This document shows, one piece after another, positions 52,352-61,529 of a stretch of DNA of 64,000 nt (the stretch's first letter is position 1; every line of letters begins with the position of its first letter). Below the pieces are notes generated by a model that did not search any database, was not told the origin of the DNA, and was given only the letters and a program-made list of their open reading frames with translations. The position numbers and the translations under genes were made by a program. Where the stretch lies: NCBI RefSeq assembly GCF_000425125.1, contig NZ_AULE01000004.1, positions 1-64,000 on the forward strand. Direction: 5' to 3'. This stretch comes from Paenibacillus taiwanensis DSM 18679 (GTDB lineage Bacteria; Bacillota; Bacilli; Paenibacillales; Paenibacillaceae).

Positions 52352-52747
52352 ATGGCTAAACCGAAAAAAGCAGTACGTACTAAACGTCGTGATCGCAAAA
52401 ATATTGACACTGGTGTGGCACATATCCGTTCCACGTTTAACAACACGATTGTAACAATTACGGATACACACGGTAACGCAATTTCTTGGGCGACTTCAGG
52501 TGGATCGGGCTTCAAAGGCTCACGTAAATCTACTCCGTTCGCCGCTCAATTGGCTGCAGAAACAGCTGCGAAAGCAGCTATGGAACATGGCATGAAGACG
52601 GTAGAAGTAATGGTTAAAGGCCCAGGCGCAGGCCGTGAAGCTGCCATCCGTTCCTTGCAAGCTGCAGGTTTGGAAGTTAGCTCCATTAAAGACGTAACTC
52701 CAATCCCGCACAACGGCTGCCGTCCGCCAAAACGTCGTCGCGTATAG
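52352..52747 (+). CDS. rpsK: 30S ribosomal protein S11
   Basis: S11 forms the platform near the mRNA exit. The 131-residue protein has [16 protein letters not shown] and the C-terminal [26 protein letters not shown] precedes the ATG. A 136-bp gap without recognisable signal follows. Confidence 0.97.
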   Translation: MAKPKKAVRTKRRDRKNIDTGVAHIRSTFNNTIVTITDTHGNAISWATSGGSGFKGSRKSTPFAAQLAAETAAKAAMEHGMKTVEVMVKGPGAGREAAIRSLQAAGLEVSSIKDVTPIPHNGCRPPKRRRV

Positions 52748-52883
52748 TTATACGCACGACTCAAATGTCGTATATAACTTACGCCTGTTGGTAATAATGG
52801 TTGTTTAGGCATACTGCATGAATCGACCGACCTTAGGTGTTTCTAAGTTAACGCCAGCGACGTTTTGAAGGAGGGTTATACAA

Positions 52884-53828
52884 GTGATTGAGATCGAAAA
52901 GCCGAAAATCGAAACCGTTGATGTCAATGAGGAAGGCACTTACGGCAAGTTTGTGGTGGAGCCGCTTGAACGCGGCTACGGCACAACGCTAGGGAACTCC
53001 CTGCGCCGTATTTTGCTGTCCTCTTTGCCAGGCGCTGCAGTAACTTCCGTCCAAATCGACGGTGTACTGCACGAGTTCTCGACGATTCCAGGCGTCTATG
53101 AAGACGTAACGGAAATTATCTTGAACTTGAAATCCCTGTCGCTTAAAATCCACTCAGATGAAGAGAAAATTCTCGAAATCGATGCGGATGGCGAAGGGGT
53201 TGTAACGGCTGGTGACATCCGTGCGGACAGCGATGTGGAAATTTTGAACCCGGATCTCCGCATTGCAACACTCGCTCAAGGTTCCAGACTCCACATGCGC
53301 ATTTATGCGAATCGTGGACGTGGCTTCGTGCTTGCGGACCGCAACAAGAATGAAGATCAACCGATCGGTGTCATTCCTGTTGACTCCATTTACACGCCTA
53401 TCTCCCGCGTTAATTATAGCGTAGAGAACACGCGTGTAGGCCAAGTAACGAACTACGACAAGCTTACGCTTGAAGTATGGACCGATGGCAGCATTCGCCC
53501 TGAAGAAGCGGTAAGCCTCGGCGCGAAGATCTTAACAGAGCATCTGATGCTCTTCGTAGGTCTGACTGACGAAGCGAAAGACGCTGAAATTATGGTGGAA
53601 AAAGAGGAAGATAAGAAAGAAAAAGTGCTTGAGATGACTATCGAAGAGCTTGATCTTTCTGTTCGTTCTTATAACTGCTTGAAGCGTGCAGGCATCAATA
53701 CCGTTCAAGAGCTGATTACGAAAACAGAAGAAGACATGATGAAGGTCCGCAACTTGGGCCGCAAGTCTTTGGAAGAAGTTCAAGAAAAGCTCGAAGAACT
53801 TGGTTTGGGCCTGAGAATGGAAGACTAA
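52884..53828 (+). CDS. rpoA: RNA polymerase alpha subunit
   Basis: Starts assembly of RNA polymerase and binds UP elements and activators. The 314-residue protein has the N-terminal dimerisation domain ([22 protein letters not shown]), an acidic linker near 235-250 and the C-terminal domain ([27 protein letters not shown]). The start is GTG 52884 after AAGGAGGG. Confidence 0.98.
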   Translation: MIEIEKPKIETVDVNEEGTYGKFVVEPLERGYGTTLGNSLRRILLSSLPGAAVTSVQIDGVLHEFSTIPGVYEDVTEIILNLKSLSLKIHSDEEKILEIDADGEGVVTAGDIRADSDVEILNPDLRIATLAQGSRLHMRIYANRGRGFVLADRNKNEDQPIGVIPVDSIYTPISRVNYSVENTRVGQVTNYDKLTLEVWTDGSIRPEEAVSLGAKILTEHLMLFVGLTDEAKDAEIMVEKEEDKKEKVLEMTIEELDLSVRSYNCLKRAGINTVQELITKTEEDMMKVRNLGRKSLEEVQEKLEELGLGLRMED

Positions 53829-53861
53829 ACGGGACTTGTCTTAGAAGGAGGGGAAACTACA

Positions 53862-54227
53862 ATGGCATATCAAAAATTGGGTCGTGATTCCAGCGCGCGT
53901 AAAGCGTTATTCCGTGACTTGGTAACCGACTTGTTCTTGTATGAGCGCATTCAAACAACTGAAGCTAAAGCGAAAGAAGTTCGTTCGCTTGCTGAAAAGT
54001 TGATCACTAAAGCGAAGCGCGGTGACTTGCACGCACGTCGTCAAGTGGCAGCATTCGTACGTCGTGAAACAGTTGATGGGGAGAAAGACGCTATCCAAAA
54101 GCTGTTCTCGGAGCTTGCACCTCGTTATGCAGAGCGTCCGGGCGGATATACGCGTATCTTGAAACTTGGTCCTCGCCGTGGCGATTCAGCGCCTATGGTA
54201 TACTTGGAACTCGTTGACCGCGCGTAA
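53862..54227 (+). CDS. rplQ: 50S ribosomal protein L17
   Basis: L17 lies near the tunnel exit. The 121-residue protein has [20 protein letters not shown] and [26 protein letters not shown] precedes the ATG. It ends the alpha operon; a terminator follows. Confidence 0.97.
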   Translation: MAYQKLGRDSSARKALFRDLVTDLFLYERIQTTEAKAKEVRSLAEKLITKAKRGDLHARRQVAAFVRRETVDGEKDAIQKLFSELAPRYAERPGGYTRILKLGPRRGDSAPMVYLELVDRA

Positions 54228-54274
54228 TTTCGACACGGTACACACGATATAACACTGTGTGAACAGTGTGGAAG

Positions 54275-54303
54275 AAGGCTCCCCTTGAGGAGCTTTTCTT
54301 TTT
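54275..54303 (+). terminator. Terminator of the S10-spc-alpha run
   Basis: AAGGCTCC and GGAGCTTT pair across CCTTGA (one G-U), followed by a T-rich tract TTTTCTTTTTG. It follows rplQ by 47 bp, with ACACTGTGTGAACAGTGTG, a second small hairpin, just before it. Confidence 0.8.
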
Positions 54304-54410
54304 GTCGGGGTTTTGCGGTTACGCCAATAAAGCTCGACATACTACTGTTTACCGTCTGAGATGGCAAGAGCTCTGCTGGAGTTCTTCCATCGTACGTTAC
54401 GGAGGTTAGC

Positions 54411-55187
54411 ATGCGAAATATAGGGATGACCGTTGCTTATGACGGAACTGCGTACTGCGGCTTTCAGTCGCAGCCAGAATTGGATACCATTCAAGGACGT
54501 ATTGAAAAAGCGATTGCTATGCTGACTGAACAAGAGGTTGTCATTACGGCTTCAGGCCGTACAGATGCCGGTGTTCATGCGCAAGGGCAAGTGTTTAATT
54601 TTATTACGACCTCCGCGATCCCAATTGAGCGGTGGGCCTTGGCGATGAATTCCAGACTACCTCGAGACATAGTCATTAAGGATGCCTGGGAAGCGCCGAT
54701 GGACTTTCATGCCCGTTACTCGGCTAAACGAAAGACGTATCGTTACTCCATTCTGTCAGAACGTATTCCGGATCTGTTCCAACGTCATTATGAGTTTCAT
54801 CATCCGGGACGCCTTCAACTGGAACCGATGCGTGCAGCTCTTAAGCATTTGGAAGGAGAGCATGACTTTACGTCTTTCGCTTCGCCGAAATCGACAAAGC
54901 AGATTCACGTACGCACGATTTATCAGGCGTGGATGGAGTATGAGCCGAGCCCGAGTGGTGAGCCCGGACGCGGCAGATATCATTTATTTGTAACAGGCAA
55001 TGGGTTTCTTTATAATATGGTGCGCATTATTGCAGGTACTTTACTCGTAGTGGGCAGAGGTAAGATATTACCGGATGCAATTCCGGGTATTTTAGCGGCA
55101 TGTGATCGTGGAGCAGCAGGTCCAACTGCAATGTCTCATGGTCTTATGTTATGGAGTATTGATTACGGCGGGGAAGAGCGTCTGTAG
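54411..55187 (+). CDS. truA: tRNA pseudouridine synthase A
   Basis: TruA makes pseudouridine at positions 38-40 of tRNA anticodon arms. The 258-residue protein has the catalytic aspartate in SGRTDAGVHAQGQ and the GFLYNMVRIIAGTL motif. ACGGAGG precedes the ATG. It follows the alpha operon terminator by 107 bp, without the ECF transporter genes found here in B. subtilis. Confidence 0.96.
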   Translation: MRNIGMTVAYDGTAYCGFQSQPELDTIQGRIEKAIAMLTEQEVVITASGRTDAGVHAQGQVFNFITTSAIPIERWALAMNSRLPRDIVIKDAWEAPMDFHARYSAKRKTYRYSILSERIPDLFQRHYEFHHPGRLQLEPMRAALKHLEGEHDFTSFASPKSTKQIHVRTIYQAWMEYEPSPSGEPGRGRYHLFVTGNGFLYNMVRIIAGTLLVVGRGKILPDAIPGILAACDRGAAGPTAMSHGLMLWSIDYGGEERL

Positions 55188-55210
55188 CGTTTCTTTTTTC
55201 GAAAAACAAC

Positions 55211-55239
55211 TTGCGTAAAAGCCCTTATTATTGTACAAT
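55211..55239 (+). promoter_or_regulatory. Sigma-A promoter of rplM-rpsI
   Basis: TTGCGT (55211-55216), 17 bp, TACAAT (55234-55239), giving a leader of about 200 bases before rplM. That leader may include an L13-type regulatory structure, which I could not define by eye. Confidence 0.65.
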
Positions 55240-55445
55240 AACAATTGTGTTTCTTTATGGCTTCCCACGGCCCCCAATAAAGAAATTACATTACTGTTTT
55301 GAACCTAATGATCACATGTAACATATGACTTGAACGACATATACAGCATTGCGAATACCGCAGTTTGAAAGTGCACTAGTGTCATTACACATGATGCTGA
55401 GTTGACCTTTTCAGATGCAGCATATTCACCAGAGGAGGAAGTTTC

Positions 55446-55883
55446 ATGCGTACCACTTACATGGCGAAACCAGCTGATGTTGAGCGCAAATGGTTCGTTA
55501 TCGATGCAGAAGGCAAGACGCTTGGTCGTCTCGCTTCCGAAGCTGCGGCACTTATCCGCGGCAAACACAAGCCTACTTTCACACCACACGTTGACGGCGG
55601 TGACTTTGTAGTCATCATCAACGCTGATAAAGTTGTGTTAACAGGTAAGAAATTGCAAAACAAAATGTACTACCGTCACTCGATGTATCCAGGTGGTTTG
55701 AAAGTGACAAGCGCTCAAGAAATGTTGAACAACAAACCTGAGCGTATGGTTGAACTCGCTGTTCAAGGCATGTTGCCTAAGACACGCATGGGCAACAGAA
55801 TGAAGCTTCGTGTTAAAGCTTATGCAGGCGCAGTACATCCACATCAAGCACAACAACCTGAAGTTTACGAACTTCGCGGATAA
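55446..55883 (+). CDS. rplM: 50S ribosomal protein L13
   Basis: An early-assembly 50S protein. The 145-residue protein begins [16 protein letters not shown] and has [20 protein letters not shown] and [20 protein letters not shown] precedes ATG 55446, and B. subtilis L13 starts with the same MRTT, so I kept this start. It is paired with rpsI as in nearly all bacteria. Confidence 0.97.
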   Translation: MRTTYMAKPADVERKWFVIDAEGKTLGRLASEAAALIRGKHKPTFTPHVDGGDFVVIINADKVVLTGKKLQNKMYYRHSMYPGGLKVTSAQEMLNNKPERMVELAVQGMLPKTRMGNRMKLRVKAYAGAVHPHQAQQPEVYELRG

Positions 55884-55903
55884 TCGAAAGGGAGGACAGT
55901 ACC

Positions 55904-56296
55904 ATGGCACAAGTACAATACTATGGGACAGGTCGTCGTAAGCATTCCGTAGCGCGTGTTCGCCTCGTACCAGGTGAAGGCCGCATCGTTATCAATAAAC
56001 GTGACCTTAACGAATACTTCGGTTTGGAGACATTGAAACTTATCGTTAAGCAACCATTGAACCTCACAGAAACAGTCGGCAAGTACGACGTGTTGGTGTT
56101 GGCTCATGGCGGCGGTATCTCCGGCCAAGCTGGCGCAATCCGTCACGGGATTTCCCGTGCATTGCTCAAAGCAGACCCAGAACTTCGTCCAGCATTGAAA
56201 AAAGCTGGATTCTTGACTCGCGACCCACGTATGAAAGAGCGTAAGAAATACGGTCTTAAAGCTGCTCGTCGCGCGCCACAATTCTCGAAACGTTAA
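55904..56296 (+). CDS. rpsI: 30S ribosomal protein S9
   Basis: S9 reaches the P-site tRNA with its C-terminal tail, here ending FSKR as usual. The 130-residue protein has [19 protein letters not shown] and [26 protein letters not shown] precedes the ATG. Two terminators follow. Confidence 0.97.
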   Translation: MAQVQYYGTGRRKHSVARVRLVPGEGRIVINKRDLNEYFGLETLKLIVKQPLNLTETVGKYDVLVLAHGGGISGQAGAIRHGISRALLKADPELRPALKKAGFLTRDPRMKERKKYGLKAARRAPQFSKR

Positions 56297-56320
56297 TCCC
56301 TTATCGATCAGGGATTTCAG

Positions 56321-56349
56321 CCCCGGACCTTATTGGTTCGGGGTTTTTT
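56321..56349 (+). terminator. First terminator after rpsI
   Basis: CCCCGGACC, loop TTATT, GGTTCGGGG (one G-U), then six Ts. A smaller inverted repeat AATCCC/GGGATT precedes it. Confidence 0.9.
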
Positions 56350-56414
56350 ACTTTTATGGATCATACATATTACATAAATGCCTTCATAGAGGTACATAAA
56401 GCATGCTTTCGAAG

Positions 56415-56450
56415 AGCCCTTTCCAACACTGGAAGGGGCTTTTGTTCTTT
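56415..56450 (+). terminator. Second terminator after rpsI
   Basis: AGCCCTTTCC, loop AACACT, GGAAGGGGCT (one G-U), then TTTTGTTCTTTT. It is a back-up for the first terminator. The rest of the 360-bp gap up to cysH holds a TTGACA at 56570-56575, but its paired -10 (TAATCT at 56593) is weak, and I can name no operator. Confidence 0.85.
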
Positions 56451-56656
56451 TCGCTTGTATCTTTAGAATTAATTTACATTAAATGGTCGCCTTATTTCGT
56501 TTGAGTTCGCTTTTAAACAACCTGATCCTAATTGCTGAATATACTTCTACCCAAAATGAAAAAAATGAATTGACATTTAGAGCCAAACTGAATAATCTAT
56601 AAAGTAGATAAAACATACCTAAATAGTAGGAATATAATGATGGAGGATGCGGTAAC

Positions 56657-57349
56657 ATGAATCTATTGGAGAAAGAAGCGTTAATTGCGGAAAAGGCCGT
56701 GCAATTTGAACCGGCTTCTGCTGAAGAAGTGATTGCATGGGCTGTACAAACCTTTCCTAATCTAACGTTTGCATGCAGCTTCGGTGCAGAAGATGTAGTT
56801 GTTGTTGATATGCTACAGAAGATTAGTCCTTCAACCGATATTTTCTATCTGGATACACAATTTCACTTTGATGAGACGTATGAGACTCGCGACCGCATTT
56901 CTTCCCACTATAACTTAAATTTCGTACGTGTAGCTCCTGTGCTAAGTCCAGAACAACAGGCCGAGGCGCATGGTGAGGAACTTTGGCTTACTAACCCCAA
57001 TCAATGCTGCAACATTCGCAAAGTAGATCCCTTGACTAACATTTTAAGCAAATATGATGCATGGATAACGGGCATTCGACGTGATCAAGCGCCAACACGT
57101 GCTAATTCGAAGAAGATCGAATATGATACCAAGTTTGGACTAGTAAAATTCAACCCGTTGGCAGCGTGGACATGGGACGATGTATGGGCTTATATACGGG
57201 CAAACCATTTGATTTATAACCCACTACATGATCGTAATTACCCAAGTATTGGCTGCACACATTGCACTCGTCCTGTTATGGAAGGGGAAGATCCTCGTGC
57301 AGGTAGATGGGCCGGTACAGGTAAAATCGAGTGTGGACTTCACAAGTAA
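56657..57349 (+). CDS. cysH: Adenylylsulfate (APS) reductase, iron-sulfur type
   Basis: Reduces activated sulfate to sulfite in assimilation. The 230-residue protein has the four cluster cysteines C117-C118 and C200-x2-C203, and the catalytic C226 in the C-terminal ECGLHK. The CC...CxxC set marks 4Fe-4S reductases that use APS directly, by family knowledge; B. subtilis CysH has the same pattern and accepts APS and PAPS. GGAGG precedes the ATG. sat follows after 26 bp, so the two act in one short operon. No APS kinase gene is seen here. Confidence 0.93.
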   Translation: MNLLEKEALIAEKAVQFEPASAEEVIAWAVQTFPNLTFACSFGAEDVVVVDMLQKISPSTDIFYLDTQFHFDETYETRDRISSHYNLNFVRVAPVLSPEQQAEAHGEELWLTNPNQCCNIRKVDPLTNILSKYDAWITGIRRDQAPTRANSKKIEYDTKFGLVKFNPLAAWTWDDVWAYIRANHLIYNPLHDRNYPSIGCTHCTRPVMEGEDPRAGRWAGTGKIECGLHK

Positions 57350-57375
57350 TCGTAAATGATTAGGAGGAACGTATC

Positions 57376-58554
57376 ATGACAGCATCGGCAATACCGCCAC
57401 ATGGTGGGCAATTGATAAATCGTCTCGTGGAAGGCGATGCTCGCGAACAATTACGATCAGATTTGGCAGGAGCGCCTGTCATTAAAATTAATCGCTGGAC
57501 ACTCTCTGATCTTGACCTTATCGGTGTGGGGGCATTCTCACCATTAACAGGCTTTATGAACGAAGAGGATTACCATCGTGTAGTGTCGGAGATGCGATTG
57601 GCCGACGGTACGGTATGGAGCATTCCAATAACCTTGGCAGTAGCGCCTGCGACCGTGAAGGAATTGGAGGTTGGCAAGCTGACTGCCCTTGTAGGGGAAG
57701 AGGATCATATTTTGTATGGCTCCTTGTTAGTGGAGTCCATCTATGAAGTTGATCCTTTTCACGAAGCGATTCATGTGTTTAAGACGTCTGATGTTGCGCA
57801 TCCAGGTGTTCAGAAGCTGCTGGATCGTCCGACCACATATGTTGGTGGAAGTATTCAGTTATTGGAACGACCAAAGCCAGAACGTTTTCAGGACTACTAT
57901 TTTGACCCGTCTGAGACAAGAAGATTATTTGCAGAAAAAGGTTGGCGTACCGTTGTAGGTTTCCAAACACGTAACCCTGTTCACCGAGCACACGAGTACA
58001 TTCAAAAAAGCGCGATGGAGATAGTGGATGCTTTGTTCTTAAATCCATTAGTAGGGGAGACCAAGTCTGATGATGTGCCAGCTGATGTGCGCATGCGCAG
58101 TTACTTGGCACTCATTGATGGATATTATCCTGCGGATCGGGTATTTTTAGGTGTCTTTCCGGCTGCTATGCGCTACGCAGGTCCTAGAGAGGCTATATTC
58201 CATGCGATTGTACGGAAAAATTATGGATGTACACACTTTATCGTAGGACGAGATCATGCAGGTGTAGGCGATTATTATGGTACTTATGAAGCGCAGGAAA
58301 TATTCCGTCGCTTTGAAGCTGAAGAGCTAGGGATTACACCGTTATTTTTTGAACATAGCTTTTTCTGCAAAGCGTGTGGCAATATGGCATCAAGCAAGAC
58401 TTGCCCGCATCCGAAGGAAGAGCATCTGACGTTATCTGGGACAAAGGTAAGAGCTATGCTGCGAGATGGTGTATGCCCGCCGCCTGAGTTCTCTCGTCCT
58501 GAAGTCGCCCGCATTTTAATTGAGGGGATGACGGAGCCAATCGTTCGCGTGTAA
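57376..58554 (+). CDS. sat: Sulfate adenylyltransferase (ATP sulfurylase)
   Basis: Activates sulfate with ATP to APS, the substrate of the CysH encoded just upstream. The 392-residue protein has the nucleotide motif [11 protein letters not shown] near residue 197 and [13 protein letters not shown], with a cysteine cluster [13 protein letters not shown] near the C-terminus. It is the single-chain, kinase-free type. AGGAGG precedes the ATG. Confidence 0.96.
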   Translation: MTASAIPPHGGQLINRLVEGDAREQLRSDLAGAPVIKINRWTLSDLDLIGVGAFSPLTGFMNEEDYHRVVSEMRLADGTVWSIPITLAVAPATVKELEVGKLTALVGEEDHILYGSLLVESIYEVDPFHEAIHVFKTSDVAHPGVQKLLDRPTTYVGGSIQLLERPKPERFQDYYFDPSETRRLFAEKGWRTVVGFQTRNPVHRAHEYIQKSAMEIVDALFLNPLVGETKSDDVPADVRMRSYLALIDGYYPADRVFLGVFPAAMRYAGPREAIFHAIVRKNYGCTHFIVGRDHAGVGDYYGTYEAQEIFRRFEAEELGITPLFFEHSFFCKACGNMASSKTCPHPKEEHLTLSGTKVRAMLRDGVCPPPEFSRPEVARILIEGMTEPIVRV

Positions 58555-58578
58555 ATGAATAAGCATTACAGGACATGC

Positions 58579-58607
58579 GTATATTTGTCCACCTTCCCCC
58601 ATATAGA
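58579..58607 (+). promoter_or_regulatory. Candidate sigma-E promoter of cwlD
   Basis: GTATATT (58579-58585), 14 bp, CATATAGA (58600-58607) resembles the sigma-E pattern (KMATATT, CATACANT). B. subtilis cwlD is transcribed by sporulation sigma factors. The match is imperfect, and the -10 overlaps a hairpin CCATAT/ATATGG at 58599-58617. Confidence 0.35.
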
Positions 58608-58644
58608 TGTTATATGGTAATGGGGCGGAGGTGGACTATTTTTG

Positions 58645-59442
58645 ATGTGGAGCAAAAATAACGATCATAACGTGCAATCATCGCAGCAAAGACAACGCAA
58701 AAGCCGGATTTTGTGGATACCATTAAGACATGTCCGGCAATGGCTAATAAGTATATGCCTTGTCATTCTAGTTATCGTCATAATGACCGCAGACATGCCT
58801 GCAACCCAAACATGGACTTATTGGACGACGCCGTTGTCAGGGAAAATAGTGGCTATAGATGCAGGTCACGGCGGGGCTGATGGTGGGGCAAGCAGCAAAC
58901 AAGGTGTCATTGAGAAAGATATTAATCTTGCAATAGCGCTGCACCTACGGGATTATTTACAGCAGGCAGGGGCAATTGTAGTCATGACTAGAGAAGGGGA
59001 CTATGATCTGGCTGACAAAGATACGAAGGGATACGCCAGGAGGAAAGCAGAGGATTTAAAACGTAGAGTCCAAATAATTTCCGAGAAGCAAGCAGATTTG
59101 TTAATCAGCATACATATGAACAGTATCCCCTCCAATAGATGGAGTGGGGCACAAACGTTTTATGCCAAAAGTATGCCTGACAATGAAAAGCTGGCCAAAT
59201 TCATCCAATCCGAAATTCGACGTAATCTGGAAAATACCGAACGTGTGGCCAAGTCGGACGACCGAAATTTATATTTGCTGCGAATGCTCAAAATTCCATC
59301 CGCGTTGGTTGAGGTAGGTTTTTTGTCACACCCTGAGGAATCTAGGCAGCTTGCTGATGAACAGTACCAACTAAAAGTAGCAGCCTCTGTGTATAAGGGC
59401 ATTTTACGTTACATGTCTGGAGAAACCGTTGGTAATGATTAA
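58645..59442 (+). CDS. cwlD: N-acetylmuramoyl-L-alanine amidase CwlD, spore cortex
   Basis: With PdaA, CwlD forms muramic-delta-lactam in cortex peptidoglycan, which germination enzymes recognise. The 265-residue protein has a basic N-terminus, one membrane segment near 31-50 and an Amidase_3 domain with zinc ligands in AIDAGHGGADGG, EKDINLAIA and SIHMNS, and the catalytic glutamate in ALVEVGFLSHPEES. GGAGGTGG lies ten bases before ATG 58645. It precedes salA and gerD as in B. subtilis. Confidence 0.93.
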   Translation: MWSKNNDHNVQSSQQRQRKSRILWIPLRHVRQWLISICLVILVIVIMTADMPATQTWTYWTTPLSGKIVAIDAGHGGADGGASSKQGVIEKDINLAIALHLRDYLQQAGAIVVMTREGDYDLADKDTKGYARRKAEDLKRRVQIISEKQADLLISIHMNSIPSNRWSGAQTFYAKSMPDNEKLAKFIQSEIRRNLENTERVAKSDDRNLYLLRMLKIPSALVEVGFLSHPEESRQLADEQYQLKVAASVYKGILRYMSGETVGND

Positions 59443-59512
59443 CGGTGTGATATAATGGACATGTATGGAGGAAGTATAAAGCTCAAGTATAGATAGAGAC
59501 GAGGTGCTTCGC

Positions 59513-60640
59513 TTGATAACTAGGGAACAATGTATAGACGTGCTGCAAGGGATTAAAGAACCTGTAAGCGGACGTAACTTAACAGACATTCAATGGATAC
59601 GTGACATGATGATTAAGCCTGATCAAGTTTCACTGACAGCCATCGTTGCACCAGACCATGCATCAGCAGAGCGACGTGAACAGCTTATTGAGGAGATTAA
59701 GCGTCGTATGAATACTTTAGGTGTTGCAGATGTACATGTACGTATCCGTATTGCCTCCGAGCAGGAGTTATCAGCTATTGGTATTTATGCCGAGCGGCCG
59801 GACGCTAACGAGGGAACTTCATCTGAGCGTACTCCACAAGGTCATGGTGCGGGACTGGAGAATCTTAGTCCGCTGCTTGCGGAGTCCTCTAACGTAACTT
59901 TTATTGCAGTTGCTAGCGGGAAAGGTGGAGTAGGCAAGTCGACGGTTACCGTGAATTTGGCGGTCGCGTTGGCGCGCCTAGGAAAAAAGGTAGGTCTGAT
60001 CGATGCTGATATTTACGGCTTCAGTGTCCCTGATATGATGGGAATTGAGGATAGACCAGTCATTGAGAATGAACGGGTCATACCAATAGAGCGCTTTGGG
60101 GTCAAAGTGATGTCTATGGGATTTTTTGTGGAGGATAACAGTCCGGTTGTATGGCGAGGTCCTATGCTCGGTAAAATGCTTCGAAACTTTTTCCAAGAGG
60201 TAGAATGGGGAGAGTTAGACGTTGTACTGCTTGATTTGCCGCCAGGTACCGGAGATGTAGCTCTTGATATTCATCAAATGATTCCGCAAAGCAAGGAAAT
60301 TATTGTGACGACGCCGCATTCAACTGCCGCATTTGTTGCTGCTCGTGCGGGTACGATGGCCATTTCTACGAAACATGAGATTGTAGGTGTAGTGGAAAAT
60401 ATGGCTTATTTAGAATGTGGCTCTTGTGGCGAGAAAGAATATGTTTTCGGACGTGGAGGCGGAGGAAGACTGGCTGAAGCGTTGTCCACAAGACTGCTGG
60501 CACAAATTCCATTAGGGGCGCCAGATAATCATCCTTCGGAACCTGATTTTTCACCATCCGTATATAAAGCTGATTCCACAATAGGTGGGTTGTATTTGGA
60601 GTTAGCACAATCCTTGTTAGATCATGAAGGTTTGATCTAA
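59513..60640 (+). CDS. salA: Mrp/NBP35-family ATPase SalA
   Basis: In B. subtilis SalA represses scoC and so favours protease production; the wider family carries iron-sulfur clusters. The 375-residue protein has an N-terminal MIP18-like domain (about 1-100) and a P-loop domain with the deviant Walker A SGKGGVGKST near 136-144, DADIYGFSVPDMMG and LDLPPGTGDVALD. C302 and C305 (ECGSCGEK) form the CxxC cluster motif of Mrp/NBP35, which I recall as missing in B. subtilis SalA. The start is TTG 59513, six bases after GAGGTG. Confidence 0.9.
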   Translation: MITREQCIDVLQGIKEPVSGRNLTDIQWIRDMMIKPDQVSLTAIVAPDHASAERREQLIEEIKRRMNTLGVADVHVRIRIASEQELSAIGIYAERPDANEGTSSERTPQGHGAGLENLSPLLAESSNVTFIAVASGKGGVGKSTVTVNLAVALARLGKKVGLIDADIYGFSVPDMMGIEDRPVIENERVIPIERFGVKVMSMGFFVEDNSPVVWRGPMLGKMLRNFFQEVEWGELDVVLLDLPPGTGDVALDIHQMIPQSKEIIVTTPHSTAAFVAARAGTMAISTKHEIVGVVENMAYLECGSCGEKEYVFGRGGGGRLAEALSTRLLAQIPLGAPDNHPSEPDFSPSVYKADSTIGGLYLELAQSLLDHEGLI

Positions 60641-60724
60641 TCACTCAAGCAATCTATACGCATATTTAAAAGGGGGCGTTATAACACGCTCCCTTTCGTT
60701 TCCCTTCCTCATTAGACCAAATGG

Positions 60725-61405
60725 CTAACTGTTCTTCTTATTTTGACCACCTTCGCTGTCCCCGCCTGACGAACCGGCTTCTTCACCTGATTCGCTATTT
60801 TGCCCTTCGCCCTTGGATTTTTCTTCTTTAGGCTGAAGCTCTTCTTTTACAACCTTAGACATAATCTCCATCACTTCAAGCTTAAACATCGGGCTGTTCA
60901 TGGCATCCTTCATTAAGGTCATCATTTGTTTTCGGTATTCCGGTGACTTCATAGCGTCCAGATAAGCCTTCATGGTATCAGGTGACTTTAATATATCCCC
61001 AACTGACTTTTGATACGAAGGATCTTTGATCAACTCCTTATGAAGCTGTTTGTTTTCCTTGCTGATTGCCTTAGCGAATTCCCCGGCAAATTTAGGGTCC
61101 TTCATCACCTGCTCAAGCACCTTATGGTAATCAGGCGATACTAGTGTATCTTTGACAGCGAGTCTTACTTGCTCCTGCTGCTGCATATTCAAGGATTGCA
61201 TTTGAACGGTATTGGTGGAGCCTTGTGCTTCCTGGATCGCTTTTTGCCCTTCTTCCGTCTTAAGAATATCAACGACCATCGTCTTAAGCTCCTTATAATC
61301 CACTTGATTGCCGGAAGCTTGCTGGTCTTGGCCGCAGGAGGTGACTAACAACATAAGTGCAATACCTAATACAGTAGTACGTATGACCGCTAATCGCATA
61401 GGCAT
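60725..61405 (-). CDS. gerD: Spore germination lipoprotein GerD
   Basis: GerD is a lipoprotein of the spore inner membrane needed to assemble germination receptor clusters. The 226-residue protein has a signal peptide ending in the lipobox LVTSC (lipidated C24), repeated helical segments (SPDYHKVLEQVMKDP, SPEYRKQMMTLMKDA) that suit its trimeric rod core, and a disordered Ser/Gly/Glu-rich C-terminus. Two in-frame ATGs (61405 and 61399) flank the AAAGGAG at four and ten bases, so the start is uncertain by two residues. A good sigma-G promoter lies upstream. Confidence 0.93.
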   Translation of the reverse strand: MPMRLAVIRTTVLGIALMLLVTSCGQDQQASGNQVDYKELKTMVVDILKTEEGQKAIQEAQGSTNTVQMQSLNMQQQEQVRLAVKDTLVSPDYHKVLEQVMKDPKFAGEFAKAISKENKQLHKELIKDPSYQKSVGDILKSPDTMKAYLDAMKSPEYRKQMMTLMKDAMNSPMFKLEVMEIMSKVVKEELQPKEEKSKGEGQNSESGEEAGSSGGDSEGGQNKKNS

Positions 61406-61434
61406 GGTTCTCCTTTCTCAACTCACTTCACGCG

Positions 61435-61465
61435 TAGTATGGCGGAATAATTTATGAATTATGTT
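61435..61465 (-). promoter_or_regulatory. Sigma-G promoter of gerD
   Basis: On the reverse strand, AACATA (61460-61465), 18 bp, CATACTA (61435-61441). The -10 is an exact match to the sigma-G consensus CATWHTA and the -35 matches four of six of TGMATA. B. subtilis gerD is a sigma-G gene, so this fits forespore expression. Confidence 0.65.
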
Positions 61466-61529
61466 CAAAAGCGATAGTTTTTTTATGCGAATATTGGTAA
61501 AATAATGAACATTGCGGAGGTGGAGCCCC

